Notes under the pieces: generated by a model
What the model was told of the DNA's origin: nothing
Seen by the model: only the letters and a program-made list of their open reading frames with translations
The model's database searches: none
Position numbers and translations under genes: made by a program
Shown here: positions 15,701 to 24,476 of the stretch, in pieces
Position numbering within the stretch: the first letter of the stretch is position 1
How the letters are laid out: each line of letters opens with the position of its first letter
From: Pseudomonadota bacterium
GTDB lineage: Bacteria; Desulfobacterota; Anaeroferrophillalia; Anaeroferrophillales; Tharpellaceae
DNA length: 30,622 nt
Direction: 5' to 3'
Assembly: GCA_030641485.1 (NCBI GenBank)
Contig: DAOWHJ010000169.1
Location: 1-30,622, forward strand

Positions 15701-17791
15701 GCAAAATGTGATCTCCATCTTGAGTGTTTTGATGACCAGCGCAAAATTGATCTGGAACTTACCTTTGCCCCGGATGTCATTGATGAGTCGGCTGCCCTTC
15801 AGGTGATAACTGTTTTTACCCAGGTGTTGCGGGAGATCTCGGTTCAATTTAGCTCTGAACTTAGAGCTTTGGGAGGTTTGAGGAGTAATGAAAAAGCGGA
15901 AGTTCTGCGCTGCAGCGTGGCTGAGAAAAAAGATTACGGACAGCTCTTGACCCTATCCAGTTTGTTTCAGAAAACCTGCCGGGATTTTCCTGATTTAACG
16001 GCGATCTCTTTTGGCGAAACCTCTATAAGCTATGCTACTCTGGCCCAGAAAGTAGCTGTATGTACCGACCATCTGGCAGCGCTGAACCTGGAGTCTAAAG
16101 AGCCGTTGGGGATTTTTCTGGATAACACTCCAGAACTGGTGATCGCGACCCTTGCGGCCGCAGCTCTGGGGCATCCTTATGTTCCGATTGATCCGACCTA
16201 TCCGAAGGAGCGTATTCGCTATATTAACGAACATGCTGAAATTCGTTATGTCCTGACCGCCTCAGACTTGGAAACAAACATCTTCGCTGCCGAGAGTAAG
16301 CTGGTTTTTGTTGACGAGGTATTTGAAAATTATGTTGCCGGAACCGGAGTTGAGAGAGATCTAACGCCCCCGACTCCCGATGATCTCCTCTATATTATCT
16401 ACACCTCAGGATCTACGGGAAATCCCAAAGGGGTGATGCTTCCCAACCGGGGTGTGGCTAATTATCTTCTGTGGATGAAGGACTGCTTTAATACCGGGAC
16501 TGATACTAAAATATTGGCTAAAACCTCGATTAGTTTTGATATTTCGGTTTGGGAACTTTTTCTGCCGCTGATTTCCGGGGGGACGTTGGTTTTGGAAAAA
16601 CGGGCTGATATTGAATCACCCGAACAGACGGCTGCGGTAATTGAGGCAAAAAAAGTCAATATTTTTCAGTTTGTACCCTCCGGTTTGAAGCTCTTTTCTG
16701 ACATTGGCATGTTTGCTCAGACGCCCTCTTTGGAGAAGATTTTTTGTGGTGGAGAAAAAATGCCGTTGGGTCTCAAAGAGGATGTCATATCGCAGTTCAA
16801 AGGTGAACTCTACAATCTCTACGGCCCGACTGAAGCCAGTATCTTCATGAACTGTTACCGCTGTACCAGCGATTTACGTTTTGACAAGGTTTCGATTGGC
16901 AAACCCATACCCAACAGTTCGCTCTATGTTCTGGATAAAGAGATGCACCTGCAGCCGCGTAATATGCCAGGAGACCTCTATATTGGTGGAGATGTGTTGG
17001 CTACGGGATATCTGAAAGAGCAAAAGAAAACTGACAAAGCCTTCAGGCAAAGTCCTGAAATTCTATCCGAAAAAATGATTTATGCTACCGGAGACCGGGG
17101 CCGGATGCTCTCTTGTGGAAAATTTGAGTTTTTGGGCCGGGATGATCATCAGGTGAAAATTCGGGGCTACCGGGTCGAGTTGCAAGAGATCGACAAGGCC
17201 ATCGAAAAAGTCTCAGGCGTTCATCAGGCGGTTACCTACTTAAATCAGCATAGTGAGTATGATGCCAGATTACATGCGGTGGTCGTGCCGGTTGCCGGTG
17301 AGAGCTTGGCTTCCGAGGCGATTCGGGTAGCTCTAAGAAGCAAACTACCGGTTTATATGATTCCCTCATCGATTACGTTGGTTACAAGCATTCCTCTGCT
17401 TCCGAATGGGAAAATTAATCAAAAAGAGGTAAGTAAGCAGCAAGTGATGATTGGCGTTGGAGAATCGAGACCGAACCCTGATACTAAGACCAGCAAGGTT
17501 GAGAACTTGATGATTGAGATCTGGTCTGAAGTACTTGGTCAGCAAAATTTTACGACAATGGATAATTTTTTCGATGTTGGCGGCCATTCACTACTCTTTC
17601 TTAAAATTAGAGATCTGATCCAGAGTCGGCTTGAGGCCAAATTTTCGCTTGTCGAACTCTATCAATATCCAAATATTGCAGCACTGGCAGAGCAGTATAT
17701 GAATAAAAAAGGTAACGATGGTCCCTCTGCCACAGTTTCAGCCATTCGTAACCGAATTGCCAGGAGAATAAAAAAATACCATGGAAAATAG
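12737..17791 (+). CDS. NRPS, loading module plus one extension module (A-T-C-A-T)
   Basis: 1684 residues counted from TTG 12737, which overlaps the TolC stop; ATG 12752 is an equally good start. A1: FTSGSTGTPKG (170-180), NLYGPTEA (310), Lys505 of NGK. The A4 motif reads FAAS, so the usual amine-binding Asp235 (GrsA numbering) is Ala216; an acid without a normal alpha-amine is suspected. T1 Ser562 (GGNS). C domain about 615-1060 with SHLVFDG (751-757): the first His of HHxxxDG is Ser, the catalytic second His752 is kept. A2: YTSGSTGNPKG (1222-1232), normal FDIS, NLYGPTEA (1360), NGK (1557). T2 Ser1618 (GGHS). Eye-aligned specificity residues read AASYFSLANK (A1) and DIWQFGLIFK (A2); I do not recognise either substrate. 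No upstream C domain, so this starts the line. A basic tail (RRIKKYHGK) ends it. Confidence 0.96.
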   Translation: MTGFSMYESSSLFTPEETTFDPVYLRISAQANLFPERPAVICDDGQISYHELEQISARVAVGLSGKGVRPGHRIALLFEPGINLIIALLAIHKAGAAFIPLSSSYPQARILSMLESSSCKVVFGDENSRDLIVASDVEYISFNDNLLTSIEQPCPLKLENDSEATAYIHFTSGSTGTPKGVNVLHRNLSYYAEWSAGFFKEAVENRLPLTSSIQFAASISQIYSTLGAGKTLHIIPGSLNDPEKLFSWYAQHPGFGFYCVPTVWKSALDWLEKNNLSAIGPAALFLSGEDVSERLLEETFCRFPDIKVWNLYGPTEAVANLSYKKVSSSQNCSIGAPIPQTKFYVVKEDGSEAQIDEEGILYAAGPGICAGYVGEQQLTDAVFFPYVSERDGSVLVYNTGDLVRCTDSQEFKFIGRHDQQVKINGQRIELEEIENRLYCHPQILTVVLSLIKGEPPYLAAYIESKSGEEIPVDELRSHLLEFVTEAMVPERWVFLYDFPKLANGKINRKLLPVPEDRRPFLSVGFTQATGEREEKLVNAFKKILKTDEIGLDDSFFDLGGNSLKALALIIEIEEQFHFRATFKLLFKHPSPRNLLGQIPLLLSENDLTNNEIFAPVDLLPLTNSQSGLLFFLEAYQKNATYNIAYAITLEGELDVNRLEKALENVVKRHLPLHFWLRKGEGEASFFSAENISIELPVELLGCLPKEQRENFVHESISAFAALPFALYDASLYRCKLYRLESGKHVLAWVVSHLVFDGESIALFLADLDQIYQGQELAPLAFTFADVVQKRVDYQQSPNFEQDYSFWQEYLQGVSELHSFPLIYQPQNLVSFRGQRVHSVIDPQLRKNLLEICRVQGASLNTLLLAAFVATLYKFGEREEYVVASPFSNRLEKSDSSLVGYFANTLLYRVHCPSGCRFSDLVDNIRKDTIRMLDHQHLPFDQLVSILRQQGVNLPVSVFRTMFALHETASWSKKGDGLSLRARELFNRHAKCDLHLECFDDQRKIDLELTFAPDVIDESAALQVITVFTQVLREISVQFSSELRALGGLRSNEKAEVLRCSVAEKKDYGQLLTLSSLFQKTCRDFPDLTAISFGETSISYATLAQKVAVCTDHLAALNLESKEPLGIFLDNTPELVIATLAAAALGHPYVPIDPTYPKERIRYINEHAEIRYVLTASDLETNIFAAESKLVFVDEVFENYVAGTGVERDLTPPTPDDLLYIIYTSGSTGNPKGVMLPNRGVANYLLWMKDCFNTGTDTKILAKTSISFDISVWELFLPLISGGTLVLEKRADIESPEQTAAVIEAKKVNIFQFVPSGLKLFSDIGMFAQTPSLEKIFCGGEKMPLGLKEDVISQFKGELYNLYGPTEASIFMNCYRCTSDLRFDKVSIGKPIPNSSLYVLDKEMHLQPRNMPGDLYIGGDVLATGYLKEQKKTDKAFRQSPEILSEKMIYATGDRGRMLSCGKFEFLGRDDHQVKIRGYRVELQEIDKAIEKVSGVHQAVTYLNQHSEYDARLHAVVVPVAGESLASEAIRVALRSKLPVYMIPSSITLVTSIPLLPNGKINQKEVSKQQVMIGVGESRPNPDTKTSKVENLMIEIWSEVLGQQNFTTMDNFFDVGGHSLLFLKIRDLIQSRLEAKFSLVELYQYPNIAALAEQYMNKKGNDGPSATVSAIRNRIARRIKKYHGK

Positions 17792-20700
17792 TGATTTAAT
17801 TAAAAATCGGATTGCCATTGTCGGTTTTGACTGCCGCCTTCCCGGTGCCGACAGTGTTGATGAATTTTGGAAGAATCTGCTCGCTGAAAAAGAGTCGATT
17901 GTTGAGTTTACAGAAGAGCAGTTGCTGGCCTCAGGGGTCTCTCCTGCGACATTTAATAACCCTAATTATGTCCGGAAAAGGGGGATCGTTGAAGGGCCAG
18001 ATCAGTTTGACGCGGAATTTTTCAACTTCACCCCAAGAGAGGCGGAACTTCTGGATCCGCAGCACCGGATCTTTTTAGAGTGTGCCTGGCACGCGCTCGA
18101 AGATAGCGGCATCGATCCTTTTAATACCGACCGCAAAATTGCGGTCTTCGGTGGAACCGGTTCACCTTATCATTTTATCGATACCATGTCTAATAAGGCG
18201 GTCAAGAAATTCGCCAGCGGGACCGCGATTGTTACCAGTAATGACAAAGACTATTTAACCACCAGGGTTTCGTATAAACTGAATCTTACCGGACCCAGCA
18301 TAAATATGCAGAGTGCCTGTTCCACTTCAATGGTCAGCATTGTCTTAGGTATGGACAGTCTACTCAATTATCAAACCGATCTGCTCTTAGCTGGTGGTGC
18401 GACGATAGATATTGCCGAGCACCAGGGTTATCTCTACCAGCAGGGTGGGTTGGAATCACCAGACGGTAAATGCCGGACTTTTGACAAAGGTGCGACCGGA
18501 ACCATCTTCAGTCGGGGTTGTGGGGTCGTGGCCCTGAAAAGATTGGAGGATGCCCTCGAAGATAAAGATCATATCTATGCCGTAATTCTTTCCGGCTCGG
18601 TTAATAATGACGGTAATCGGAAAGCCGGTTATACAGCTCCGAGCGTCGCTGGTCAGGTTGAAGTGATTACCGAATCGATCGAGTTGGCAGGAATCGATCC
18701 TTCGACCATTTCGATGGTTGAAGCGCACGGCACCGCCACCCCGATTGGTGATCCGATTGAAGTGGCATCACTAAGTGAAGCTTTTGGTCAATATACGCAA
18801 AACCGGGGTTATTGTGCTATCGGTTCGGTGAAAACTAATATTGGTCATACCGACGTTGCCTCGGGGATGGCCAGTTTGATTAAAACGGCGCTCACGCTCA
18901 AGTATGGTGTAATGCCTGCGTCCCTGCATTACCACGAACCGAATCCGGCAATTAATTTTGCCGAGAGCCCCTTTTATGTAAACGCCAAAACAAAGAAGTT
19001 GGAAAAGTTCAAGAATACGCCGGCCCGCGCCTTGGTCAACTCTTTTGGGGTCGGTGGCACCAATGCCTGTGTGATTCTCGAAGAGGCGCCTAACGTTGCC
19101 AATCAGGAGGTCGCACATGAATATGACCTGCTTTTCATCTCGGCCCATCACAAAAATTCATTTCGTCTCTATTGCGAGAATATCAAAGCGTGGCTTGAAG
19201 AGAATTCCGAAATCAATCTGAATGCTTTTGCCCACACCTCCCGCTGTAATAGAAAAAGCATGAAATATAAAGGGGTGCTCGCCTTTAAAGATAGGACTGA
19301 CCTGTTATCCCGCTTGGAAGAGGGGTTGTCTCCGCTGACCACGGCATCGACCAGCGACCGGGAACTGGTCTGGATGTTTCCGGGCCAGGGAAATCAGTTT
19401 GTGGATATGGGGCTCGAGCTTTACGAGCAAAACCGGATTTTCCGGGAAAACATCGATTTATGTGCCACAGTACTTAAGCCCATGCTTGATCTTGATATCC
19501 GTGAAGTTATTTTCCCGGCTGCAGAAGATCGGGCTCAGGCGGCTATTTTACTCGATCGAACATATATAACCCAGCCGGCTATCTTCATGGTGAGCTTTGC
19601 TCTGGCCCGGGTTTGCCAAAGTGATGGTTTGTTGCCGGATGTCCTGATCGGTCATAGTGTTGGAGAGTATGTGGCCGCGACTCTGGCCGGGATCATGACG
19701 CTTGATGATGCGATAAAGTCTGTGGCTTTTAGAGGGAAGCTGGTTTACGATCTGCCCAAAGGCTCGATGCTGGCAGTCTTACTGAGTGAGTCGGAGTTGA
19801 AAAAAATGCTGCCGACAGAACTTGATATTGCCGTCATCAACAGTCCCGAACTGGTGGTCGTCTCGGGTCCGACTCCCGACATTGAGGCTTTTGCACAAGT
19901 TCTCGAAAAGGAGAATATTTTTTCCAAACAACTGAGTACCTCCCATGCATTTCATTCGCGGATGATGATCGAAAGTCTTGACTGCTTCCGGGAGTTTTTT
20001 AAAGACGTCAGGTTGCATAAGCCAACGATTCCTATCATCAGCACGGTTACCGGGGCGAGGTTGTCTGATGCAGAGGCTCAAGACCATGAATATTGGGTTC
20101 AACATTTGGTTGAACCGGTACTCTTCGCCGCTGCGACAGCCACTAAACTGTCTGCGTCATCGGTGGTTTTTCTGGAGTGTGGTCCCGGGCAGTCGTTGGA
20201 GTCAGCAGTAAAAAGGCAGTTGGAGCAAGGTGCTCCACATACGGCTATCGGAACCCTGTATGAGGGTGAGAATAGTGTTAAGGCTCTGGATACGGCTATT
20301 GGTAAACTCTGGATTGAAGATATAACTATCGATTATGAGAGCCGTTTTAACTCTGCGGAATACCATAAAGTACGCTACCCGTTACTGCCCTTTAACCGAA
20401 AATCTTACCGTCTGGACCTCTCCGAAAACAATCTGGTTTCTGAACCCGAAAATGTTAAAAAGGAGAATGTCGCAGAGTGGTTCTACATTCCATCCTGGAA
20501 GCGAACCGCAGCAGTTGATCTGGTACCTGCCAACGAGGTTGAACCGAGTTCGTTGCCGGTTAAATGGCTGCTTTTTTCTGTCGACACAGTTACTGATTTG
20601 ATAGCTGAGCGGATAAGCAGGCAAGGTCCATGTACTATTGTTCGAGCTGGCGAGCAATATCATGAGGAAGATGGAACTGTTCAGATTCGTATCGTTGAGA

Positions 20701-23342
20701 AAGATGACTATCGGAAATTGATCAATAATCTGGTTCGTGAAGAGTGTCAGCTCAATATTATTCATGCCTGGAATTTCAATGCTTCAGGGAGTGAGGAGAC
20801 GGTCTCTCTGGAAAATTCGGCCGCCTTTTTGGAGCGCAGTTTTTACAGTTTACTCTACCTCGAACAGGCTCTTATTGCCAGCTCCACAAGCGTGTCGGTC
20901 AGCCTCACCTGTCTTGTTAATGATGCTTTTTCGGTGAGCGGAAAAACCACGATACGACCGGAGAAATCATTAGCTCTGGGGCCGATTCGGGTGCTGTTCA
21001 AAGAGCATACCGAGATGCGGACCAAATTTATCAACCTAGAAACCGGGTCGTCAAAGGCAGATGATTTCGAGAAATTTGTCGATAACCTGATCCTGGAAAC
21101 CGAAATTGAAACCGATGAAACTGTTATCTCCTACTCGGGCACCGAGCGCTGGACAGAAATTATTGAGCCGGTTACCCTTAAGGCCCGTTCGGTTCCAGGA
21201 ATGGAACTGTTAAAAGAGAACGGGGTCTATTTGATTAGCGGCGGCAGTGGTGGTATTGGTAAAACCTTATCCTTGCTGATTGCCGAAAAATGCAAATGCA
21301 CTTTTATCTGGACCGGAAGGAAGCTTCTAGCGCCAAAATCTGAGTGGCAAAAGTTGATCGAGTTAGAAGGTACGGAAGCAAATCTCAAAGATACCCTGGA
21401 AACCATTTTACAGATTGAGGCGTTGGGTTCGGCGGTCTCCTATTACAGTGTCGAAGTAACTGATTTTGCGGCTATGGAAAAAATGGTTACGGAGGTGGAA
21501 GCAAAGATCGGCCCAATCAATGGGATTATCCATTCTGCCGGAACCGCCGGAGGTGCGGTTGTGGCTCTACAGGAGAAGCCGGAAACCGAGAAGGTTTTAG
21601 CGCCCAAGGTTGTCGGAGCCTTAGTTCTCCAGAAACTTTTCCAAAAGCGGGAGCTTGATTTTATTTATCTTTTCTCATCGGTTACTTCCATATTTGGTGA
21701 GATTGGCCGAGTCGACTACACCAGTGGCAACGCCTTTCTCGATGCCATAAGTCATACCAATCTCTTTAGTAGCGCAAAAACCGTATGTTCGGTTAATTGG
21801 GGCCAGTGGGGTATGATTGGCATGGCCGCTGATTGGCTGCGGCGTGAAAATCAGAAAAAAGCTGGTGCCAGTGAATTAAATGAGCCCGCTTTACCAGCCG
21901 CCGTAACCAGCTTACCAATTGAGTTGAAACTTTTGCCCAGTACCGGAGATCAGGAACATTACTCGGTCAATGTGAATGTTGAAGAGCATTGGGTTTTGAA
22001 AGAACATCTGGTCTCCGATATGCCTACGCTGGTTGGTACCGCATTTTTAGATGTTTTGACAAAATGGTATAAGGCAAAAGGTTTCAAGGGCAAAATGGTA
22101 ATCGAGGATGCCGTTTTTTCGGCCCCGATGATGGTTATCAATGATGTGCTGCCAGAACTCCAACTGGTTGTTTGTGAGCAGACCGATTCAGAGGGCTACA
22201 CCTTTATATTTCGCAGTCGGGTGGGCTCGGCGGAAGCTGGCTGGAAAGATAATTTTGCCGGAAGTATATCAATTAACGATGATCATGGTGAGCCCGATTT
22301 CGATAAACAGGATTCTGGCAAAGTTGACATTGTATCTCTGATCAACCAGTTTCCCGCACCCCCGGAAACTGATCGCCATTTCACGGTGGTTCGTAATGAG
22401 AAAAATAAAGTAATATTAAGGTATAGTGATCGTTGGGACTGTAAAGAGCTAATCTACGTAGGTAACAACGAATGGTTATCCAAGCTCGAACTGCCGCAGG
22501 CCCTGGTTCAGGATTTTGATTGTTTTAACATCCATCCGGCGATGCTCGATGTTGCAACCTCAGCCCATTTTGCCTATATGCCTAGTGTCGCCAGTGTTTT
22601 CCTGCCCTATGCCTACGGAGAAATTCAGCAGTACAAGCCTTTCCCCCGGGTTCTATACAGTCATGCTCGTCTCTCTAGGCCGTTTGTCAACGAAGATAAA
22701 TATATTTATTTTGATTTTGACCTTTATGACGAAAACGGGGAAACTCTTCTCTCGATTAAGGAATACGCTTTTGTTAAGGTTGGTGAAGCGGTTGTCAGGC
22801 CCAAAGAGGATCATAGTCAGGCAAAACCTAAAGCCATTTTTACAGATGATGACATCCTCCCCGACGAAGGTAAAAAAGCCTTTGACTTACTCCTGAATTA
22901 TCCTGACTTGGCTCAGGCCATCATCTACACATTAGATTTTCCACTCGACTTTAAAGAGTCCAAGATCTCTTACTATCGCCGGAAGTTACTTGATAAAAAA
23001 TTGAAAGCGGAAAAACTCAAAGACGTAGATGATCGTCCCGATATAGATACGTTGTATGAAGAACTTGATAATGAGATAGAAAAGAGTATCGCCGCGATCT
23101 GGAGTAGTGTTTTGGGAATTAACAAACTTGGAGCCCGTGATTCATTTATTGAACTTGGTGGCAACTCTCTTTTAGCAATTCAGGTGATTTCAGGGATTGG
23201 TGAGGAGTTCGGCGTTGAGATTGAGGCCAACGAATTTGTCAAACATGCCACTATTCGGGCCCAGGCGGAACTTATTTTGGCAAAAATTCTGGCGGAACAT
23301 GAAAATAGTGAGATCGAGGATCTGCTGGATGTGGAGATTTAA
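17781..23342 (+). CDS. Type I PKS module with KS-AT-KR-DH-ACP order
   Basis: 1853 residues; the start overlaps the NRPS end by 11 bp with AGGAG at 17762-17766. KS: Cys180 (SACSTS), His316 (EAHGT), His356 (NIGHT), all active. AT: Ser626 (GHSVGE) with HAFHS (722-726), the malonyl-CoA signature. A pseudo-KR region starts near FYIPSWKR (about 905), with no DH between AT and KR. KR: NADPH loop GGSGGIG (1154-1160), Ser1299/1300, Tyr1313, Asn1317. DH (hot-dog, PS-DH type, about 1395-1685) follows the KR: His1409 and Asp1590 are present, but the HxxxGxxxxP motif has Asp1413 for Gly and Val1418 for Pro. ACP: Ser1796 (GGNS). The tail is acidic (EIEDLLDVEI). It adds one C2 unit to the dipeptide from the upstream NRPS and reduces and dehydrates it; the ER is a separate protein. 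Confidence 0.96.
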   Translation: MENSDLIKNRIAIVGFDCRLPGADSVDEFWKNLLAEKESIVEFTEEQLLASGVSPATFNNPNYVRKRGIVEGPDQFDAEFFNFTPREAELLDPQHRIFLECAWHALEDSGIDPFNTDRKIAVFGGTGSPYHFIDTMSNKAVKKFASGTAIVTSNDKDYLTTRVSYKLNLTGPSINMQSACSTSMVSIVLGMDSLLNYQTDLLLAGGATIDIAEHQGYLYQQGGLESPDGKCRTFDKGATGTIFSRGCGVVALKRLEDALEDKDHIYAVILSGSVNNDGNRKAGYTAPSVAGQVEVITESIELAGIDPSTISMVEAHGTATPIGDPIEVASLSEAFGQYTQNRGYCAIGSVKTNIGHTDVASGMASLIKTALTLKYGVMPASLHYHEPNPAINFAESPFYVNAKTKKLEKFKNTPARALVNSFGVGGTNACVILEEAPNVANQEVAHEYDLLFISAHHKNSFRLYCENIKAWLEENSEINLNAFAHTSRCNRKSMKYKGVLAFKDRTDLLSRLEEGLSPLTTASTSDRELVWMFPGQGNQFVDMGLELYEQNRIFRENIDLCATVLKPMLDLDIREVIFPAAEDRAQAAILLDRTYITQPAIFMVSFALARVCQSDGLLPDVLIGHSVGEYVAATLAGIMTLDDAIKSVAFRGKLVYDLPKGSMLAVLLSESELKKMLPTELDIAVINSPELVVVSGPTPDIEAFAQVLEKENIFSKQLSTSHAFHSRMMIESLDCFREFFKDVRLHKPTIPIISTVTGARLSDAEAQDHEYWVQHLVEPVLFAAATATKLSASSVVFLECGPGQSLESAVKRQLEQGAPHTAIGTLYEGENSVKALDTAIGKLWIEDITIDYESRFNSAEYHKVRYPLLPFNRKSYRLDLSENNLVSEPENVKKENVAEWFYIPSWKRTAAVDLVPANEVEPSSLPVKWLLFSVDTVTDLIAERISRQGPCTIVRAGEQYHEEDGTVQIRIVEKDDYRKLINNLVREECQLNIIHAWNFNASGSEETVSLENSAAFLERSFYSLLYLEQALIASSTSVSVSLTCLVNDAFSVSGKTTIRPEKSLALGPIRVLFKEHTEMRTKFINLETGSSKADDFEKFVDNLILETEIETDETVISYSGTERWTEIIEPVTLKARSVPGMELLKENGVYLISGGSGGIGKTLSLLIAEKCKCTFIWTGRKLLAPKSEWQKLIELEGTEANLKDTLETILQIEALGSAVSYYSVEVTDFAAMEKMVTEVEAKIGPINGIIHSAGTAGGAVVALQEKPETEKVLAPKVVGALVLQKLFQKRELDFIYLFSSVTSIFGEIGRVDYTSGNAFLDAISHTNLFSSAKTVCSVNWGQWGMIGMAADWLRRENQKKAGASELNEPALPAAVTSLPIELKLLPSTGDQEHYSVNVNVEEHWVLKEHLVSDMPTLVGTAFLDVLTKWYKAKGFKGKMVIEDAVFSAPMMVINDVLPELQLVVCEQTDSEGYTFIFRSRVGSAEAGWKDNFAGSISINDDHGEPDFDKQDSGKVDIVSLINQFPAPPETDRHFTVVRNEKNKVILRYSDRWDCKELIYVGNNEWLSKLELPQALVQDFDCFNIHPAMLDVATSAHFAYMPSVASVFLPYAYGEIQQYKPFPRVLYSHARLSRPFVNEDKYIYFDFDLYDENGETLLSIKEYAFVKVGEAVVRPKEDHSQAKPKAIFTDDDILPDEGKKAFDLLLNYPDLAQAIIYTLDFPLDFKESKISYYRRKLLDKKLKAEKLKDVDDRPDIDTLYEELDNEIEKSIAAIWSSVLGINKLGARDSFIELGGNSLLAIQVISGIGEEFGVEIEANEFVKHATIRAQAELILAKILAEHENSEIEDLLDVEI

Positions 23343-23344
23343 CC

Positions 23345-24460
23345 GTGGCTGACCTCTCTGAAATTCTGACCAATTTGACCCCGGAAAAAAGGTCCCAGTT
23401 GCTGGCCCGATTACGTTCAAAAACAGCCAGAAAGCCAGCCGCGAAAGCGATAGATTTTGGCCAAAATTTTGCTTATAAATTCAATTCCGATACCCCTTTT
23501 GATTTTGTTGCCGCCCAGATTGCAGTAGAGGATCCAGACCCCGGTTGTGTTCAGATTCGGGCAAAAGCATCATCTCTCAACTTTCGTGACGTGATGATCG
23601 CCTCAAAGTTGTACCCATCTTCACCGGGGGTCCCAACCAATATGGGCTCTGATTATGCCGGTATTGTGGAAAAGATTGGCCCTGGAGTGACAAATGTCAA
23701 GCCCGGCGATGAGGTGATTGCCCTGCATGTTGGCCACGTTGAAAGCGGTCTCGTCAGGGATAATTGCCACTTTATAAAAACGTTCAATGTCTTTGCCGAG
23801 TGCGTTTGCCGCAAACCTGAAAACATCTCATTTGTTGAGGCTGCCTGCATCCCGACGGTTTTTTTGACCGCCTACATTGGTCTTGTGCAATTGGCGGGCT
23901 TGAAACCTTTGGAGAAGGTGCTGATCCACACGGCGGCCGGTGGGGTGGGCTTGTCGGCGGTCAGGATAGCTCAATGGCTTGGAGCTGAAATTTATGCTAG
24001 CGCAGGAACTGACCTGAAACGTCAGTATTTGTTGGATATGGGAGTTAAGCAGGTCTTTGATTCTCGAACAGTAGGTTTTGCCGAAGCCATTCAGTCGCTG
24101 GGTAGCGGCTTGGATGTGGTGTTGAACACCCTGTCGGGAGAGTTGATGACAGAAAGTGTTAAATTGCTGCGGCCGTTTGGTCGTTTTATCCATATCGATA
24201 AAAAAGATGTAAGTGCTAATTTTTTATTGCCGATGGGCTTGTTTGTCAATGGTATCTCATTTCAATTTCTCGACATCTCGCTACTGTTTAAAAATCCTGA
24301 TTTAATGAATAAGTCCCTACAGGATTTGGTCAGCCACTTTGAAGAAAATGATTTCAAACCAATTGAGTACACGGTGTTCCCCGCAGCAGAACTTAAGAAA
24401 GCTTTGACTAATCTTTCCAGAGGTACGCATATTGGTAAATTGGTCTTACATTATGAATAA
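23345..24460 (+). CDS. Free-standing (trans) enoylreductase, PKS-ER type MDR protein
   Basis: 371 residues, GTG start with GGAG 8 bases upstream (23333-23336). It is a medium-chain dehydrogenase/reductase of the PKS-ER group: LNFRD (78-82), GSDYAGIVEKIG, the NADPH-binding HTAAGGVG (195-202), and the VLNTLSGE...LLRPFGRFIHIDKKD segment typical of ERs. No zinc-site pattern is apparent. It would reduce the enoyl group made by KR and DH on the upstream PKS, acting in trans like LovC (analogy only). The first ~30 residues are not part of the MDR fold and include NLTPE (10-14), a segment also seen at the N-terminus of the next NRPS; it may dock on the PKS. It begins 2 bp after the PKS stop, supporting co-translation. 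Confidence 0.92.
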   Translation: MADLSEILTNLTPEKRSQLLARLRSKTARKPAAKAIDFGQNFAYKFNSDTPFDFVAAQIAVEDPDPGCVQIRAKASSLNFRDVMIASKLYPSSPGVPTNMGSDYAGIVEKIGPGVTNVKPGDEVIALHVGHVESGLVRDNCHFIKTFNVFAECVCRKPENISFVEAACIPTVFLTAYIGLVQLAGLKPLEKVLIHTAAGGVGLSAVRIAQWLGAEIYASAGTDLKRQYLLDMGVKQVFDSRTVGFAEAIQSLGSGLDVVLNTLSGELMTESVKLLRPFGRFIHIDKKDVSANFLLPMGLFVNGISFQFLDISLLFKNPDLMNKSLQDLVSHFEENDFKPIEYTVFPAAELKKALTNLSRGTHIGKLVLHYE

Positions 24461-24476
24461 CAGGCTACGATAGATA

